From: Psychrobacter sp. 28M-43
GTDB taxonomy: Bacteria; Pseudomonadota; Gammaproteobacteria; Pseudomonadales; Moraxellaceae
NCBI RefSeq assembly: GCF_014770435.1
Contig: NZ_CP061739.1
Location: 2,480,001-2,544,000, forward strand
Reading direction: 5' to 3'
Length of the DNA: 64,000 nt
This document shows, piece after piece, positions 10,084 through 17,128 of this stretch; position 1 is the stretch's first letter, and the number at the start of each line of letters is the position of its first letter. The notes below the pieces were generated by a model that was not told the DNA's origin, did no database searches, and saw nothing but the letters and a program-made list of their open reading frames with translations. Both the position numbers and the translations under genes were made by a program.

Positions 10084-10359
10084 ATGAAAAAGTTACTATT
10101 TATTGTATTAGCATCTACTGTTGGCGTTAGCGCCTGCGCATCAAGCGGCACGTCAAATGGCGCAAGCGATCGCAATCATCAAAGACCTGCGATGTCCGCT
10201 GATATGAAACAAGCGATGGATGATTGTGCTCAACGAGCTGGCGTAAAAATGTCTAAAGAGAGTCGTCCAAGTAAAAGTGATATGAAAAAACTAGAAGCCT
10301 GTATGACGGCTAAAGGCTATAAAAAACCTGAAGGACATGGTCAAGGCCGTCCGCAATAA
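10084..10359 (+). CDS. Small Cys-pair lipoprotein, function unknown
   Basis: A 91-residue predicted lipoprotein. The signal peptide MKKLLFIVLASTVGVSAC ends in a lipobox with Cys18. The mature part is short, basic and hydrophilic, with two further cysteines (in DDCAQRAG and LEACMTAKGY) spaced as in small disulphide-bonded helical hairpins. The C-terminus is Gly/Pro/Arg-rich (KKPEGHGQGRPQ). AAGGAC lies before the ATG. It is a lone gene ended by its own hairpin. I do not recognise a named family. The two-cysteine helical pattern is typical of small periplasmic or outer-membrane lipoproteins, and nothing more specific is supported. Confidence 0.75.
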   Translation: MKKLLFIVLASTVGVSACASSGTSNGASDRNHQRPAMSADMKQAMDDCAQRAGVKMSKESRPSKSDMKKLEACMTAKGYKKPEGHGQGRPQ

Positions 10360-10386
10360 CTAATACTTTTTAGATGACTGATGATG

Positions 10387-10418
10387 AAAGGCTACTCTTT
10401 AGGGAGTGGCCTTTTTTT
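10387..10418 (+). terminator. Intrinsic terminator of the small lipoprotein gene
   Basis: The stem AAAGGCTACTC / GGAGTGGCCTTT with one wobble is followed by eight T residues. It resembles the uvrA terminator in stem and loop. Confidence 0.85.
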
Positions 10419-10503
10419 GTTGGATTAGGTTTGGTTGATGTTGACATATAAAAACACTAAGCGAAAACTTGCCTAGGGTTTCATTTGATTAAGCATAAAA
10501 TAT

Positions 10504-11472
10504 TTAGTTGTTTGAGAGTAAGTCATAATTTTCTGAAAAATCTGGATGTATTTTATCGACCGTCTCAAAAAACTCTTCTTTTGTTTTAGACAGTTTCATA
10601 ATAGTAGTAACAGATGATACTAATTGCATTAGTTCTGGATGACCTTTGTCCGGAGTCAATACCTGATGTAATCTAGTGCCTTTATTACCTAGTTTTTTAG
10701 CTCTATTTTTTAGCTCTGGCAAAATTTCAGGCGCTAGTTTTTTGTATATAACTTTATTAGTCACATGTCCAAAAAATCCTGGACGCTTTACCTTCCCATT
10801 TTCAGGGGGATATGGCATGTCGTATAATCTAAACAATTCTTTATAATAGTCGTCAGGAAAAGTTTTAATCCAAGCTTGCAACTCATTATCTACGAACTTT
10901 TCGAATAGCTTAGCAAGTGCATCTTTTTTACGAGCTTCCTGATAGCCTGTAACTTCATCGACTAAACTAGTCATTCCTACTTGCGATAATGCTCTCACTA
11001 GTATTTCCGCTTTTTTAGCGGTGCCTATTTGAGACGGGTGCAATTTCTCCTCTTCTCTAGCTTTTAAATAAAGATCAGCAACTAGTGGAAGAATATTCGC
11101 ATCATAACCGCTTTGAATATTACCTTTTAAATCGACATACTCAATCTTCTTAATTACTTTCCTTAAGTCATCAGATACAAAGGGCTGAAGATTTTTAGCA
11201 TCCATAAAAGTAGGAATATTGACTAATCTTGCATTTCCTCTTCCGGGTCTATCAAGCGCATCAAAAACAGCGTTCTGTCTAATAACACGTACATCCCCTT
11301 CAATTACTGCTACATCTAAACTATTATCTCCGATCTTTATCTCACCTTCATAACCTGCTTTAGGCAAGCTAGCTCTATGTTTTCTTGCTTCTACTCCTTT
11401 CATAGCACGAGCCTTACGCTCTGATGTTGTCATTTTTGAAGCCGTTGCTTTACCACTGTTTTCGCGTCCCAT
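10504..11472 (-). CDS. P63C-domain protein
   Basis: About 322 residues. The C-terminal two thirds match the P63C domain family, often found on phages, plasmids and islands and without a known function. Marks include DEVTGYQEARKKDALAKLFE (a conserved GYQ-R-x-L pattern), AWIKTFPDDYYKELFRLY and VIYKKLAPEILPELK. The N-terminus is basic and Ser/Thr-rich. The frame extends to a TTG at 11481, but GGGAG sits eight to nine bases before the ATG at 11472, so I start there. The intergenic side carries a perfect palindrome (11511-11529). The gene looks AT-richer than its neighbours and borders a RAYT/REP cluster, so it is probably accessory. No obvious partner gene. Confidence 0.75.
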   Translation of the reverse strand: MGRENSGKATASKMTTSERKARAMKGVEARKHRASLPKAGYEGEIKIGDNSLDVAVIEGDVRVIRQNAVFDALDRPGRGNARLVNIPTFMDAKNLQPFVSDDLRKVIKKIEYVDLKGNIQSGYDANILPLVADLYLKAREEEKLHPSQIGTAKKAEILVRALSQVGMTSLVDEVTGYQEARKKDALAKLFEKFVDNELQAWIKTFPDDYYKELFRLYDMPYPPENGKVKRPGFFGHVTNKVIYKKLAPEILPELKNRAKKLGNKGTRLHQVLTPDKGHPELMQLVSSVTTIMKLSKTKEEFFETVDKIHPDFSENYDLLSNN

Positions 11473-11510
11473 ACTTTTCAACTCCCTATTGGATAAAATT
11501 TAATTATATA

Positions 11511-11574
11511 TACAAGTAAATTACTTGTAAAACTAAATTTTAAGTTAATTACTTGTATGATTGTATTACAAGTG
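11511..11574. promoter_or_regulatory. Palindromic operator-like sites upstream of the P63C gene
   Basis: There is a perfect inverted repeat TACAAGTAA-a-TTACTTGTA at 11511-11529. A second, looser pair has half-sites TTACTTGTA at 11549-11557 and TTACAAGT near 11566-11573. Four copies of the same half-site in 65 bp, just upstream of the start codon, look like binding sites for a dimeric repressor. The regulator is not identified in the window. Confidence 0.55.
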
Positions 11575-11597
11575 ATTAATCGGCAAAAAGCCAGCTC

Positions 11598-11626
11598 GTA
11601 GATTAGCTTGACGAAGGAAACCCAAC
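11598..11626 (+). repeat. REP-like element 1
   Basis: A 29-nt element beginning with GTAG and ending ACCCAAC, of the same length as element 2 and sharing its right half (ACGAAGGAAACCCAAC). Its left arm is diverged (GTAGATTAGCTTG), so the hairpin is decayed. Confidence 0.6.
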
Positions 11627-11662
11627 AATCCAATATTAAGCTAAGTTAACATTGAATCTGTC

Positions 11663-11691
11663 GTAGGTTGGGTTAACGAAGGAAACCCAAC
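11663..11691 (+). repeat. REP-like element 2
   Basis: A 29-nt element with head GTAG, then GTTGGGTT and ACCCAAC as pairing arms (GTTGGGT / ACCCAAC) around a loop containing AACGAAGGAA. Confidence 0.75.
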
Positions 11692-11717
11692 TGTCTCGTA
11701 TTCATCAAAACCAATTC

Positions 11718-11747
11718 GTTGGGTCTCATCCTTCGACACCAACCTAC
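11718..11747 (-). repeat. REP-like element 3 (inverted)
   Basis: A 30-nt element. Read on the minus strand it starts GTAGGTTGG and ends GACCCAAC, so it faces element 2. The arms are imperfect (one mismatch). Confidence 0.7.
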
Positions 11748-11775
11748 AATTTAAACGTGGAATCACCTACAATCC

Positions 11776-11805
11776 GTAGGTTGGGTGGAGCTTGCGACAC
11801 CCAAC
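11776..11805 (+). repeat. REP-like element 4, upstream flank of the RAYT gene
   Basis: A 30-nt element: GTAG head, perfect arms GTTGGGT / ACCCAAC and loop GGAGCTTGCGAC. It is identical, in inverted orientation, to element 5 on the other side of the transposase gene. Confidence 0.85.
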
Positions 11806-11849
11806 AAAATTAAGTAATATCAGTTATTAGTTATAATTTGTAGAATAGC

Positions 11850-12344
11850 ATGCAGTATCGAAGGCACTATCAAAAAGGAGCAACCTACTTTTTCACTATC
11901 AACCTAGCTGATAGGTCTAGCGATTTGCTAATCAAAGAAATTGCAACACTTAGACACTCCTTCAAACTTGTTAAACAAAAACACCCTTTCTACATTGATG
12001 CCATTGTTATCTTGCCAGACCATTTGCATATGTTATGTACTATGCCAAATAATGATGCAGACTTCTCTAAACGAATAAAACTCATTAAATATTACTTTTC
12101 TTATAACATTGCCAAAACAGAATCTATTTCGAGTAGTAGACTTAAAAAAAGCGAGCGTGGTATTTGGCAACGTCGATTTTGGGAGCATTGCATTCGCGAT
12201 GAATCAGACTATCGAGCACATATTGATTATATTCATATGAACCCTATTAAACATGGGTATGTTAAACAGGTTAAAGACTGGCCATATTCCTCATTCCATC
12301 GATTTGTGACGGATGGCTTGCTTCCTATTAATTGGAGCGGATGA
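11850..12344 (+). CDS. REP-associated tyrosine transposase (RAYT)
   Basis: A Y1-type HUH endonuclease of the IS200/IS605-like RAYT group. These are single-copy domesticated transposases that recognise and mobilise REP hairpins. It has 164 residues. It opens with the family start (YRRHYQKGATYFFTINLADR). The metal-binding HUH motif is HLHM in ILPDHLHMLCTMP. The catalytic tyrosine is in the DYRAHIDYIHMNPIKHGYV helix. WQRRFWEHCIRDESDY between them is family-typical. The ORF appears intact. No clear Shine-Dalgarno sequence. Identical inverted REP hairpins 45 bp upstream and 22 bp downstream fit the family's known association with its substrate repeats. Confidence 0.93.
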   Translation: MQYRRHYQKGATYFFTINLADRSSDLLIKEIATLRHSFKLVKQKHPFYIDAIVILPDHLHMLCTMPNNDADFSKRIKLIKYYFSYNIAKTESISSSRLKKSERGIWQRRFWEHCIRDESDYRAHIDYIHMNPIKHGYVKQVKDWPYSSFHRFVTDGLLPINWSG

Positions 12345-12365
12345 GGATATTTTTTTAAAGTAAAT

Positions 12366-12395
12366 GTTGGGTGTCGCAAGCTCCACCCAACCTAC
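12366..12395 (-). repeat. REP-like element 5, downstream flank of the RAYT gene
   Basis: A 30-nt element, the exact reverse complement of element 4. With element 4 it brackets the transposase gene as an inverted pair. Confidence 0.85.
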
Positions 12396-12436
12396 AAATT
12401 AGACATTTTTCAGACTTAAGGTAATTAACGTTTAAC

Positions 12437-12718
12437 CTAAACAAACTCCTTCTCAACATTCATCAACCGTGCATCTACCGTACGTTCTAGCTTTTCCTCA
12501 ATTTGACTACATTGCGACTCAACCTCACGTTTAGACAGGCCAACGATCACAAACGTCCATTCGCTGGCATCATGCCGATCACGCTCGCCGCTCTCACAGA
12601 CCGCAACGCTTGGCGTATTGCCAAAGCGCGCATGCAAGCCGCCCATACGGTGGCGTTTCTCTTTTAGCGAACCACAACTGGGCAATGAAAACGTCAAAGT
12701 CAAAATAGCGATGTGCAT
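12437..12718 (-). CDS. DUF503 (YlxP-like) family protein
   Basis: A 93-residue protein of the DUF503 family. Its founding members sit by ribosome assembly genes in other bacteria, but the role is unproven. The recognised core starts MHIAILTLTFSLP and contains SLKEKRHRMGGLHARFGN followed by the alternating beta/alpha pattern EWTFVIVGLSKREVESQ. The open frame extends to 12799, but AAGGAG six bases before the ATG at 12718 decides the start. It is divergent from yjjP. No partner in an operon. Confident in family, not in function. Confidence 0.8.
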   Translation of the reverse strand: MHIAILTLTFSLPSCGSLKEKRHRMGGLHARFGNTPSVAVCESGERDRHDASEWTFVIVGLSKREVESQCSQIEEKLERTVDARLMNVEKEFV

Positions 12719-12851
12719 TTTATACTCCTTGCCAAAAATTTTTATAATAACAGCCAACATAATATTCGATAATGACTGATATTGTCTGCGCGTCAGCACC
12801 TATACCCTTTATAATAGTGTATCAATACCAACCAACCTGCGTATCTAACTC

Positions 12852-13640
12852 ATGACCTCTATCAGCTACGTAAAGCAGCAACGCATTACTCGACTATGTG
12901 TACGCTGCGGATTACTCCTTATGCAGTATGGCGCTGAGTCTGCTGTGGTGGTGGACTTGTCCAAACGCTTGGGGCTTGCCTTGGGGATGAATAGCGTCGA
13001 ATGTTCGCTGAACTTCAATGCTATTACCTTGACGACCATCTGTGACGAGCGCTGTATCACCACTACCAGAGACACCATCAATCAAAGCATCAATGTCAAT
13101 TTATTGGTACAAATCCAGCAAATCGTCAATAAAACCGAAGCCACTGTCGATCATAATGACTTGATTAACCGCACTACCCTCGCCTTTGATGAGTTGGATA
13201 AGACCGTATATCCAACATGGCTCGTAAGTATATTTGTTGGTGCGTCTTGTGCCGCATTTGCTTATCTGAATGGTGGTAGTTGGTCGATTACGGCGGTGAC
13301 ATTCATCGCGGGTATGGTAGCGATGTTTACTCGTATCTATCTCTCCAAGCACCACTTTAACCCTTTTATCACGGTCATTGTGACCGCTTTTATTGCCTCA
13401 CTAATTGGGGCAACGACCTATTATTTTGATATTGGTAATAACGCCGATATCGCTGTTGCCTCTAGTGTGTTGCTCCTGGTGCCTAGCTTTCCTTTGATTA
13501 ACTCTTTGTCCGATATTCTAAAAGGCTATGTCAATATTGGCGTTGGGCGTGCGGTCTTTACCTATATGCTCACCTTATCCGCGTGCGTCGGTATCGTGAT
13601 GGCATTGGTTTTACTGCGCATACAGCACTGGGGGTTTTAA
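12852..13640 (+). CDS. yjjP: Threonine/serine exporter family, large subunit (YjjP/ThrE N-type)
   Basis: Large half of a split ThrE-type exporter. In actinobacteria the two halves form one protein exporting threonine and serine. In E. coli YjjP and YjjB together have been linked to dicarboxylate (succinate) export. It is 262 residues: a soluble N-terminal domain (about 1-120, with CGLLLMQYGAESAVV typical) and five or so membrane helices after residue 120. It is followed after 1 nt by the yjjB-like gene, so the two are clearly co-translated. No strong ribosome site before the ATG. The substrate here is unknown. Confidence 0.88.
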   Translation: MTSISYVKQQRITRLCVRCGLLLMQYGAESAVVVDLSKRLGLALGMNSVECSLNFNAITLTTICDERCITTTRDTINQSINVNLLVQIQQIVNKTEATVDHNDLINRTTLAFDELDKTVYPTWLVSIFVGASCAAFAYLNGGSWSITAVTFIAGMVAMFTRIYLSKHHFNPFITVIVTAFIASLIGATTYYFDIGNNADIAVASSVLLLVPSFPLINSLSDILKGYVNIGVGRAVFTYMLTLSACVGIVMALVLLRIQHWGF

Positions 13641-13641
13641 G

Positions 13642-14094
13642 ATGTGGTTTATTGAGACCGTCGTACTGTCTTGTATCATCACCCTTGGTTGGACGCTGAT
13701 GTTTAGCGTACCCAAACGCTATATCTTACCGTGTCTGCTGATGACCGCATTTGGCTTTGGGTTAAAGACAGCGCTTGTTTATCAACACATTCATATTGTA
13801 GTTGCTAGCTTTTTTGGCGCGATGCTTGCCAGCTTTTTGGGTGTGTATTTTTCTAAGAAATATACCCTACCGCCCAAGGCGCTTATCTCGCCTAGCGTCA
13901 TCTGTATGATGCCCGGTATCGCCGCTTATAAGGCGATGGTCAGTATGGTACAGATTGGTTACTTTGGCTTTTCAGATGAGTTATTTAGCCAAATGATGGT
14001 GTATTTGTTTGAAGCGCTGTTTGTCACCTCAGGATTGGTGCTTGGCTTGTCTATTCCAGGGCTGTTATTTTATAGACGTCGTCCTATTGTATAA
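13642..14094 (+). CDS. yjjB: Threonine/serine exporter family, small subunit (YjjB/DUF3815)
   Basis: A 150-residue integral membrane protein with about four to five helices, the small half of the split ThrE transporter (ThrE_2/DUF3815). The motif LISPSVICMMPGIAAYKAM is the family's conserved loop and helix; the second half ends in a short basic tail. The ATG lies 1 nt after the yjjP stop, with GGGG in the end of yjjP as ribosome site. It is expected to act as an obligate complex with YjjP in the inner membrane. Confidence 0.87.
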   Translation: MWFIETVVLSCIITLGWTLMFSVPKRYILPCLLMTAFGFGLKTALVYQHIHIVVASFFGAMLASFLGVYFSKKYTLPPKALISPSVICMMPGIAAYKAMVSMVQIGYFGFSDELFSQMMVYLFEALFVTSGLVLGLSIPGLLFYRRRPIV

Positions 14095-14268
14095 ATGGGT
14101 TTGAGTGAATTTAAATATCTAAATGCTAGGCTTTTCTTAACCAAGCACCGTTTATAGTCAAGCGATTCAACATACGCTAACCATAAAAAACTTGTAAGAT
14201 GGATGATAAGACCCATTACAGTAGAGTCGGAAACAGCACCAATAACAATTTAATAAAGAGACCGTATT

Positions 14269-15633
14269 ATGACCAAACATTATGACTATATCTCTATTGG
14301 CGGCGGTAGCGGCGGCATCGCGTCACTCAACCGTGCAGCCAGCTATGGCAAAAAATGCGCCATTATCGAAGCCAACCAACTGGGCGGCACTTGTGTGAAT
14401 TTGGGCTGTGTTCCCAAAAAAGTAATGTGGTATGGCGCGCAAGTCGCTGAAGCTATCCATAAATATGCGCCAGACTATGGTTTTGATGTCGATGTTAAAG
14501 GTTTTGACTTCCAAAAGCTGGTACAGAGCCGTCAACAATATATTGAAAATATTCACCGCGCTTATGACAATAACTTGGCTAAAAACGGCGTAGAAGTGAT
14601 CAAAGGCTTTGCTAAGTTTGTTGATACCAATACCGTAGAAGTAAATGGCGAGCTGATTACCGCAGACCATATTTTGATTGCTACCGGCGGTCATCCTATT
14701 CAGCCAGATATCAAAGGCGCAGAATACGGCATCGACTCTGACGGCTTTTTTGCCTTGAATCATTTGCCAAAACGCGTGGCGATTGTAGGTGCTGGCTATA
14801 TCGCTGTCGAGATCGCAGGCGTGTTAAACAGTCTGGGTGCCGAGGTGCATTTGTATGTACGCAAACACTCGCCACTACGTACGTTTGACCATACTATCGT
14901 AGAGACTTTGCTGATAGAAATGGAACAAGCTGGCATCACATTACACACCAACACGGTGATCCGTGAAGTCAACAAAAATGACGATGACAGCCTCGATTTA
15001 ACCACTAACGATGGCGGTGAAGACTGTATCGATACTGTCGATTGCTTGATTTGGGCCATTGGTCGCGCGCCATCAACTGACGGTATCAACCTGCAAGTGA
15101 CAGGGGTCGAGACAACCGAGACGGGTAAAATCAAAGTTGATAAATTCCAAAACACCAACGTCGATGGTATTTATGCGGTTGGCGATATTATCGAAAACAG
15201 CGTAGATCTAACGCCCGTAGCGATTGCCGCTGGTCGCCGTTTATCTGAGCGTTTGTTTAACAACAAACCTAATGAGCACTTAGACTATACGTTGATACCG
15301 ACCGTGATTTTTACCCATCCAGCTATCGGTACGATTGGCCTGTCTGAAATCGACGCGGTAGAACGCTATGGCAAAGAAAACATCAAGTGTTATACCTCAA
15401 GCTTTACCGATATGTATAGCGCGGTCACTCAGCGTCGTCAAAAATGCACCATGAAGCTAGTATGCTTGGGCGATGATGAAAAAGTTATTGGCTTGCATGG
15501 CATTGGTTTTGGCGTTGATGAGATGATTCAGGGCTTTGCCGTCGCTATTAAAATGGGCGCGACTAAAGCTGACTTTGATAATACCGTTGCCATTCATCCA
15601 ACTGGCTCGGAAGAGTTTGTGACGATGCGTTAA
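14269..15633 (+). CDS. gor: Glutathione-disulfide reductase
   Basis: An NADPH-dependent flavoenzyme that regenerates reduced glutathione. It has 454 residues. The FAD site is [12 protein letters not shown] near the N-terminus and the redox disulphide is [10 protein letters not shown] (Cys42 and Cys47). The NADPH site begins [14 protein letters not shown], with the arginines that select NADPH likely just after (YVRKHS). A second FAD motif is YAVGDI. The catalytic His-Glu pair is in the C-terminal [16 protein letters not shown] lies before the ATG, and an intrinsic terminator follows. It fits with the glutathione-dependent formaldehyde gene fghA elsewhere in the window, though not adjacent. Confidence 0.95.
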   Translation: MTKHYDYISIGGGSGGIASLNRAASYGKKCAIIEANQLGGTCVNLGCVPKKVMWYGAQVAEAIHKYAPDYGFDVDVKGFDFQKLVQSRQQYIENIHRAYDNNLAKNGVEVIKGFAKFVDTNTVEVNGELITADHILIATGGHPIQPDIKGAEYGIDSDGFFALNHLPKRVAIVGAGYIAVEIAGVLNSLGAEVHLYVRKHSPLRTFDHTIVETLLIEMEQAGITLHTNTVIREVNKNDDDSLDLTTNDGGEDCIDTVDCLIWAIGRAPSTDGINLQVTGVETTETGKIKVDKFQNTNVDGIYAVGDIIENSVDLTPVAIAAGRRLSERLFNNKPNEHLDYTLIPTVIFTHPAIGTIGLSEIDAVERYGKENIKCYTSSFTDMYSAVTQRRQKCTMKLVCLGDDEKVIGLHGIGFGVDEMIQGFAVAIKMGATKADFDNTVAIHPTGSEEFVTMR

Positions 15634-15671
15634 GCTTAATGGACAGTATTACTCTTATTCTTAGCTATTAT

Positions 15672-15702
15672 AAAAAAGGATGCCATTTGAGCGTCCTTTT
15701 TT
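15672..15702 (+). terminator. Intrinsic terminator of gor
   Basis: The stem AAAAGGATGC / GCGTCCTTTT with one T-G wobble and a T-run, about 40 nt after the stop. Confidence 0.85.
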
Positions 15703-15882
15703 ATTGTCAGTCATGACGCAAGCATATATTCTCGTATACCTAAAACGTCTTATAACTTTTATATCGCCCTGATAACTACTGTATTTTCCTAATCATTATT
15801 TGCATTGAAAAATTTAAAGCAAGGCATACTGACAGCGCAATCCCGATGCTGTTATGATGCGATTAATACTGACCGTTGAGAG

Positions 15883-16095
15883 ATGACTGTGTGGCAGGTG
15901 TACTTATTTATATTACCGATTGGGCTTGGCATCATGACCTTGGCAGCAAGCCTATTGTTTTTGTTCGCTTATCTAATGTCGGATGATAATGCCACGCGCT
16001 TGCCAGCATTTAACTGGTTCAAGCGCTTAATCATTGTGGCATTTGTGCTGCTGAGTATTGGTCTGTTTATGACCTTTGGTCATTTTTGGGGTTGA
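15883..16095 (+). CDS. Small two-helix membrane protein, unknown
   Basis: 70 residues with two hydrophobic segments (about 5-32 and 45-67) joined by a short polar hairpin (MSDDNATRLPAFNWFKR). GAGAG lies just before the ATG, and the reading frame uses codons like its neighbours. I recognise no family. The conserved-looking pattern of an N-terminal W/Y-rich start and a C-terminal FGHFWG is typical of small inner-membrane proteins of Moraxellaceae, but that is an impression only. Confidence 0.6.
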   Translation: MTVWQVYLFILPIGLGIMTLAASLLFLFAYLMSDDNATRLPAFNWFKRLIIVAFVLLSIGLFMTFGHFWG

Positions 16096-16139
16096 GCGAG
16101 ATAGAATATTTTTTATTGTTTTTTACTAAGCCAACTTGG

Positions 16140-16763
16140 TTAGCTAACGATTTTTTCGAGTTCTAATAGCTCTAAATCATCACGCTTTGGCTCGCCATTA
16201 TTGCCATCATTTGGAAACGGCATTTTATTGCCATTGAACTGATAACCACGGCGCTGATAGTACGCTAAAAGCTCAGGACGATGACTTAAGATAGACATGG
16301 TCAGACGGCTAGGCTGATTCAGTGACTGTAAATGACGATCTGCAAAGGTCTCAGCCGCTTGTAAAATCACGTTGCCGACACCCTTCCCTTGTAACACAGG
16401 ATGTACCGCAAACATGCCGATATAGGCTTTTTTGTTCGAGTCAGCATCGGTTTTGATATCGACAGCGATACAGCCAATTATCTCACCTGTTTCTTCTCCA
16501 TCACGGTCGCCCGTTGTGGTTTTCGGATAGACAAAGTAATAGTGATTAAGGTCGTTGATAACAGCAGCGAGCTCCGCTGATGTAGTCCTGATACCACCGA
16601 TTAAGTCGGCCTCATTGGTCCAACCTGCTGTCTCGCGATAGCAGCAATTCAATAACTGCTCAAGTGCGCCAATATCATCTAATGTCGCTTCACGTAGAAA
16701 TACCGACTCTTTATTAAAGTGGTCTGTTTTTACATTGCTGTTATTTATATTATTTTCGCTCAT
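16140..16763 (-). CDS. GNAT-family N-acetyltransferase
   Basis: About 207 residues. The GNAT fold is visible from VFLREATLDDIGALEQLLN to the acetyl-CoA loop in the stretch IGMFAVHPVLQGKGVGNVI (motif A, Q/R-x-x-G-x-G as QGKGVG) and to the C-terminal AYYQRRGYQ. It acetylates an unknown small molecule or protein amine. The open frame reaches 16844, but AAAAGGAAAAG before the ATG at 16763 marks the better start. The gene is convergent with the small membrane protein and co-directional with the flavoprotein downstream. A strong terminator between them argues against one operon. Confidence 0.85.
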   Translation of the reverse strand: MSENNINNSNVKTDHFNKESVFLREATLDDIGALEQLLNCCYRETAGWTNEADLIGGIRTTSAELAAVINDLNHYYFVYPKTTTGDRDGEETGEIIGCIAVDIKTDADSNKKAYIGMFAVHPVLQGKGVGNVILQAAETFADRHLQSLNQPSRLTMSILSHRPELLAYYQRRGYQFNGNKMPFPNDGNNGEPKRDDLELLELEKIVS

Positions 16764-16896
16764 ATTATAACTTTTCCTTTTCCGCCTATGTATAGTTACA
16801 TTCAAATGATTTCGATACAAGAAAAACGAATGCAAGTTATACATTAGTATACTTAACGAAGATGACGATGTAGCAGATTTATATGAATTTGACTAT
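16764..16896. other. Gap upstream of the acetyltransferase gene
   Basis: The gene-free stretch runs from 16764 to 17128 (about 365 bp). It holds the acetyltransferase promoter region and the flavoprotein terminator at 16897-16926; the rest shows nothing recognisable. Confidence 0.5.
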
Positions 16897-16926
16897 AAAA
16901 AAACTGGCTTAGATCACTAAGCCAGT
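16897..16926 (-). terminator. Intrinsic terminator of the Rieske flavoprotein gene
   Basis: A perfect 10-bp stem ACTGGCTTAG / CTAAGCCAGT with loop ATCA. On the minus strand it is followed by a T-run (A-run 16897-16902). Confidence 0.88.
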
Positions 16927-17128
16927 CTAGGGTATGTCATTACTTAGATTGTGCAGCTTAAAATGAGAAAAATTGTAGATAAACGAGGAAAAAATTGCCG
17001 TTAATATGAACATATTTGCAAGATTTCTGACAATGTTTAGCAAAATTTAGCCATTTTAAGACCACTAAATGTATTTATGTGCTAATTGATGACATGCCCC
17101 AGATACTAATAATTATTGCTTGATAGTA

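Noticed and set aside
10504..12395. Prophage remnant
   Set aside because: Only a P63C-domain gene and a RAYT are present; no integrase, capsid, lysis or attachment repeats.
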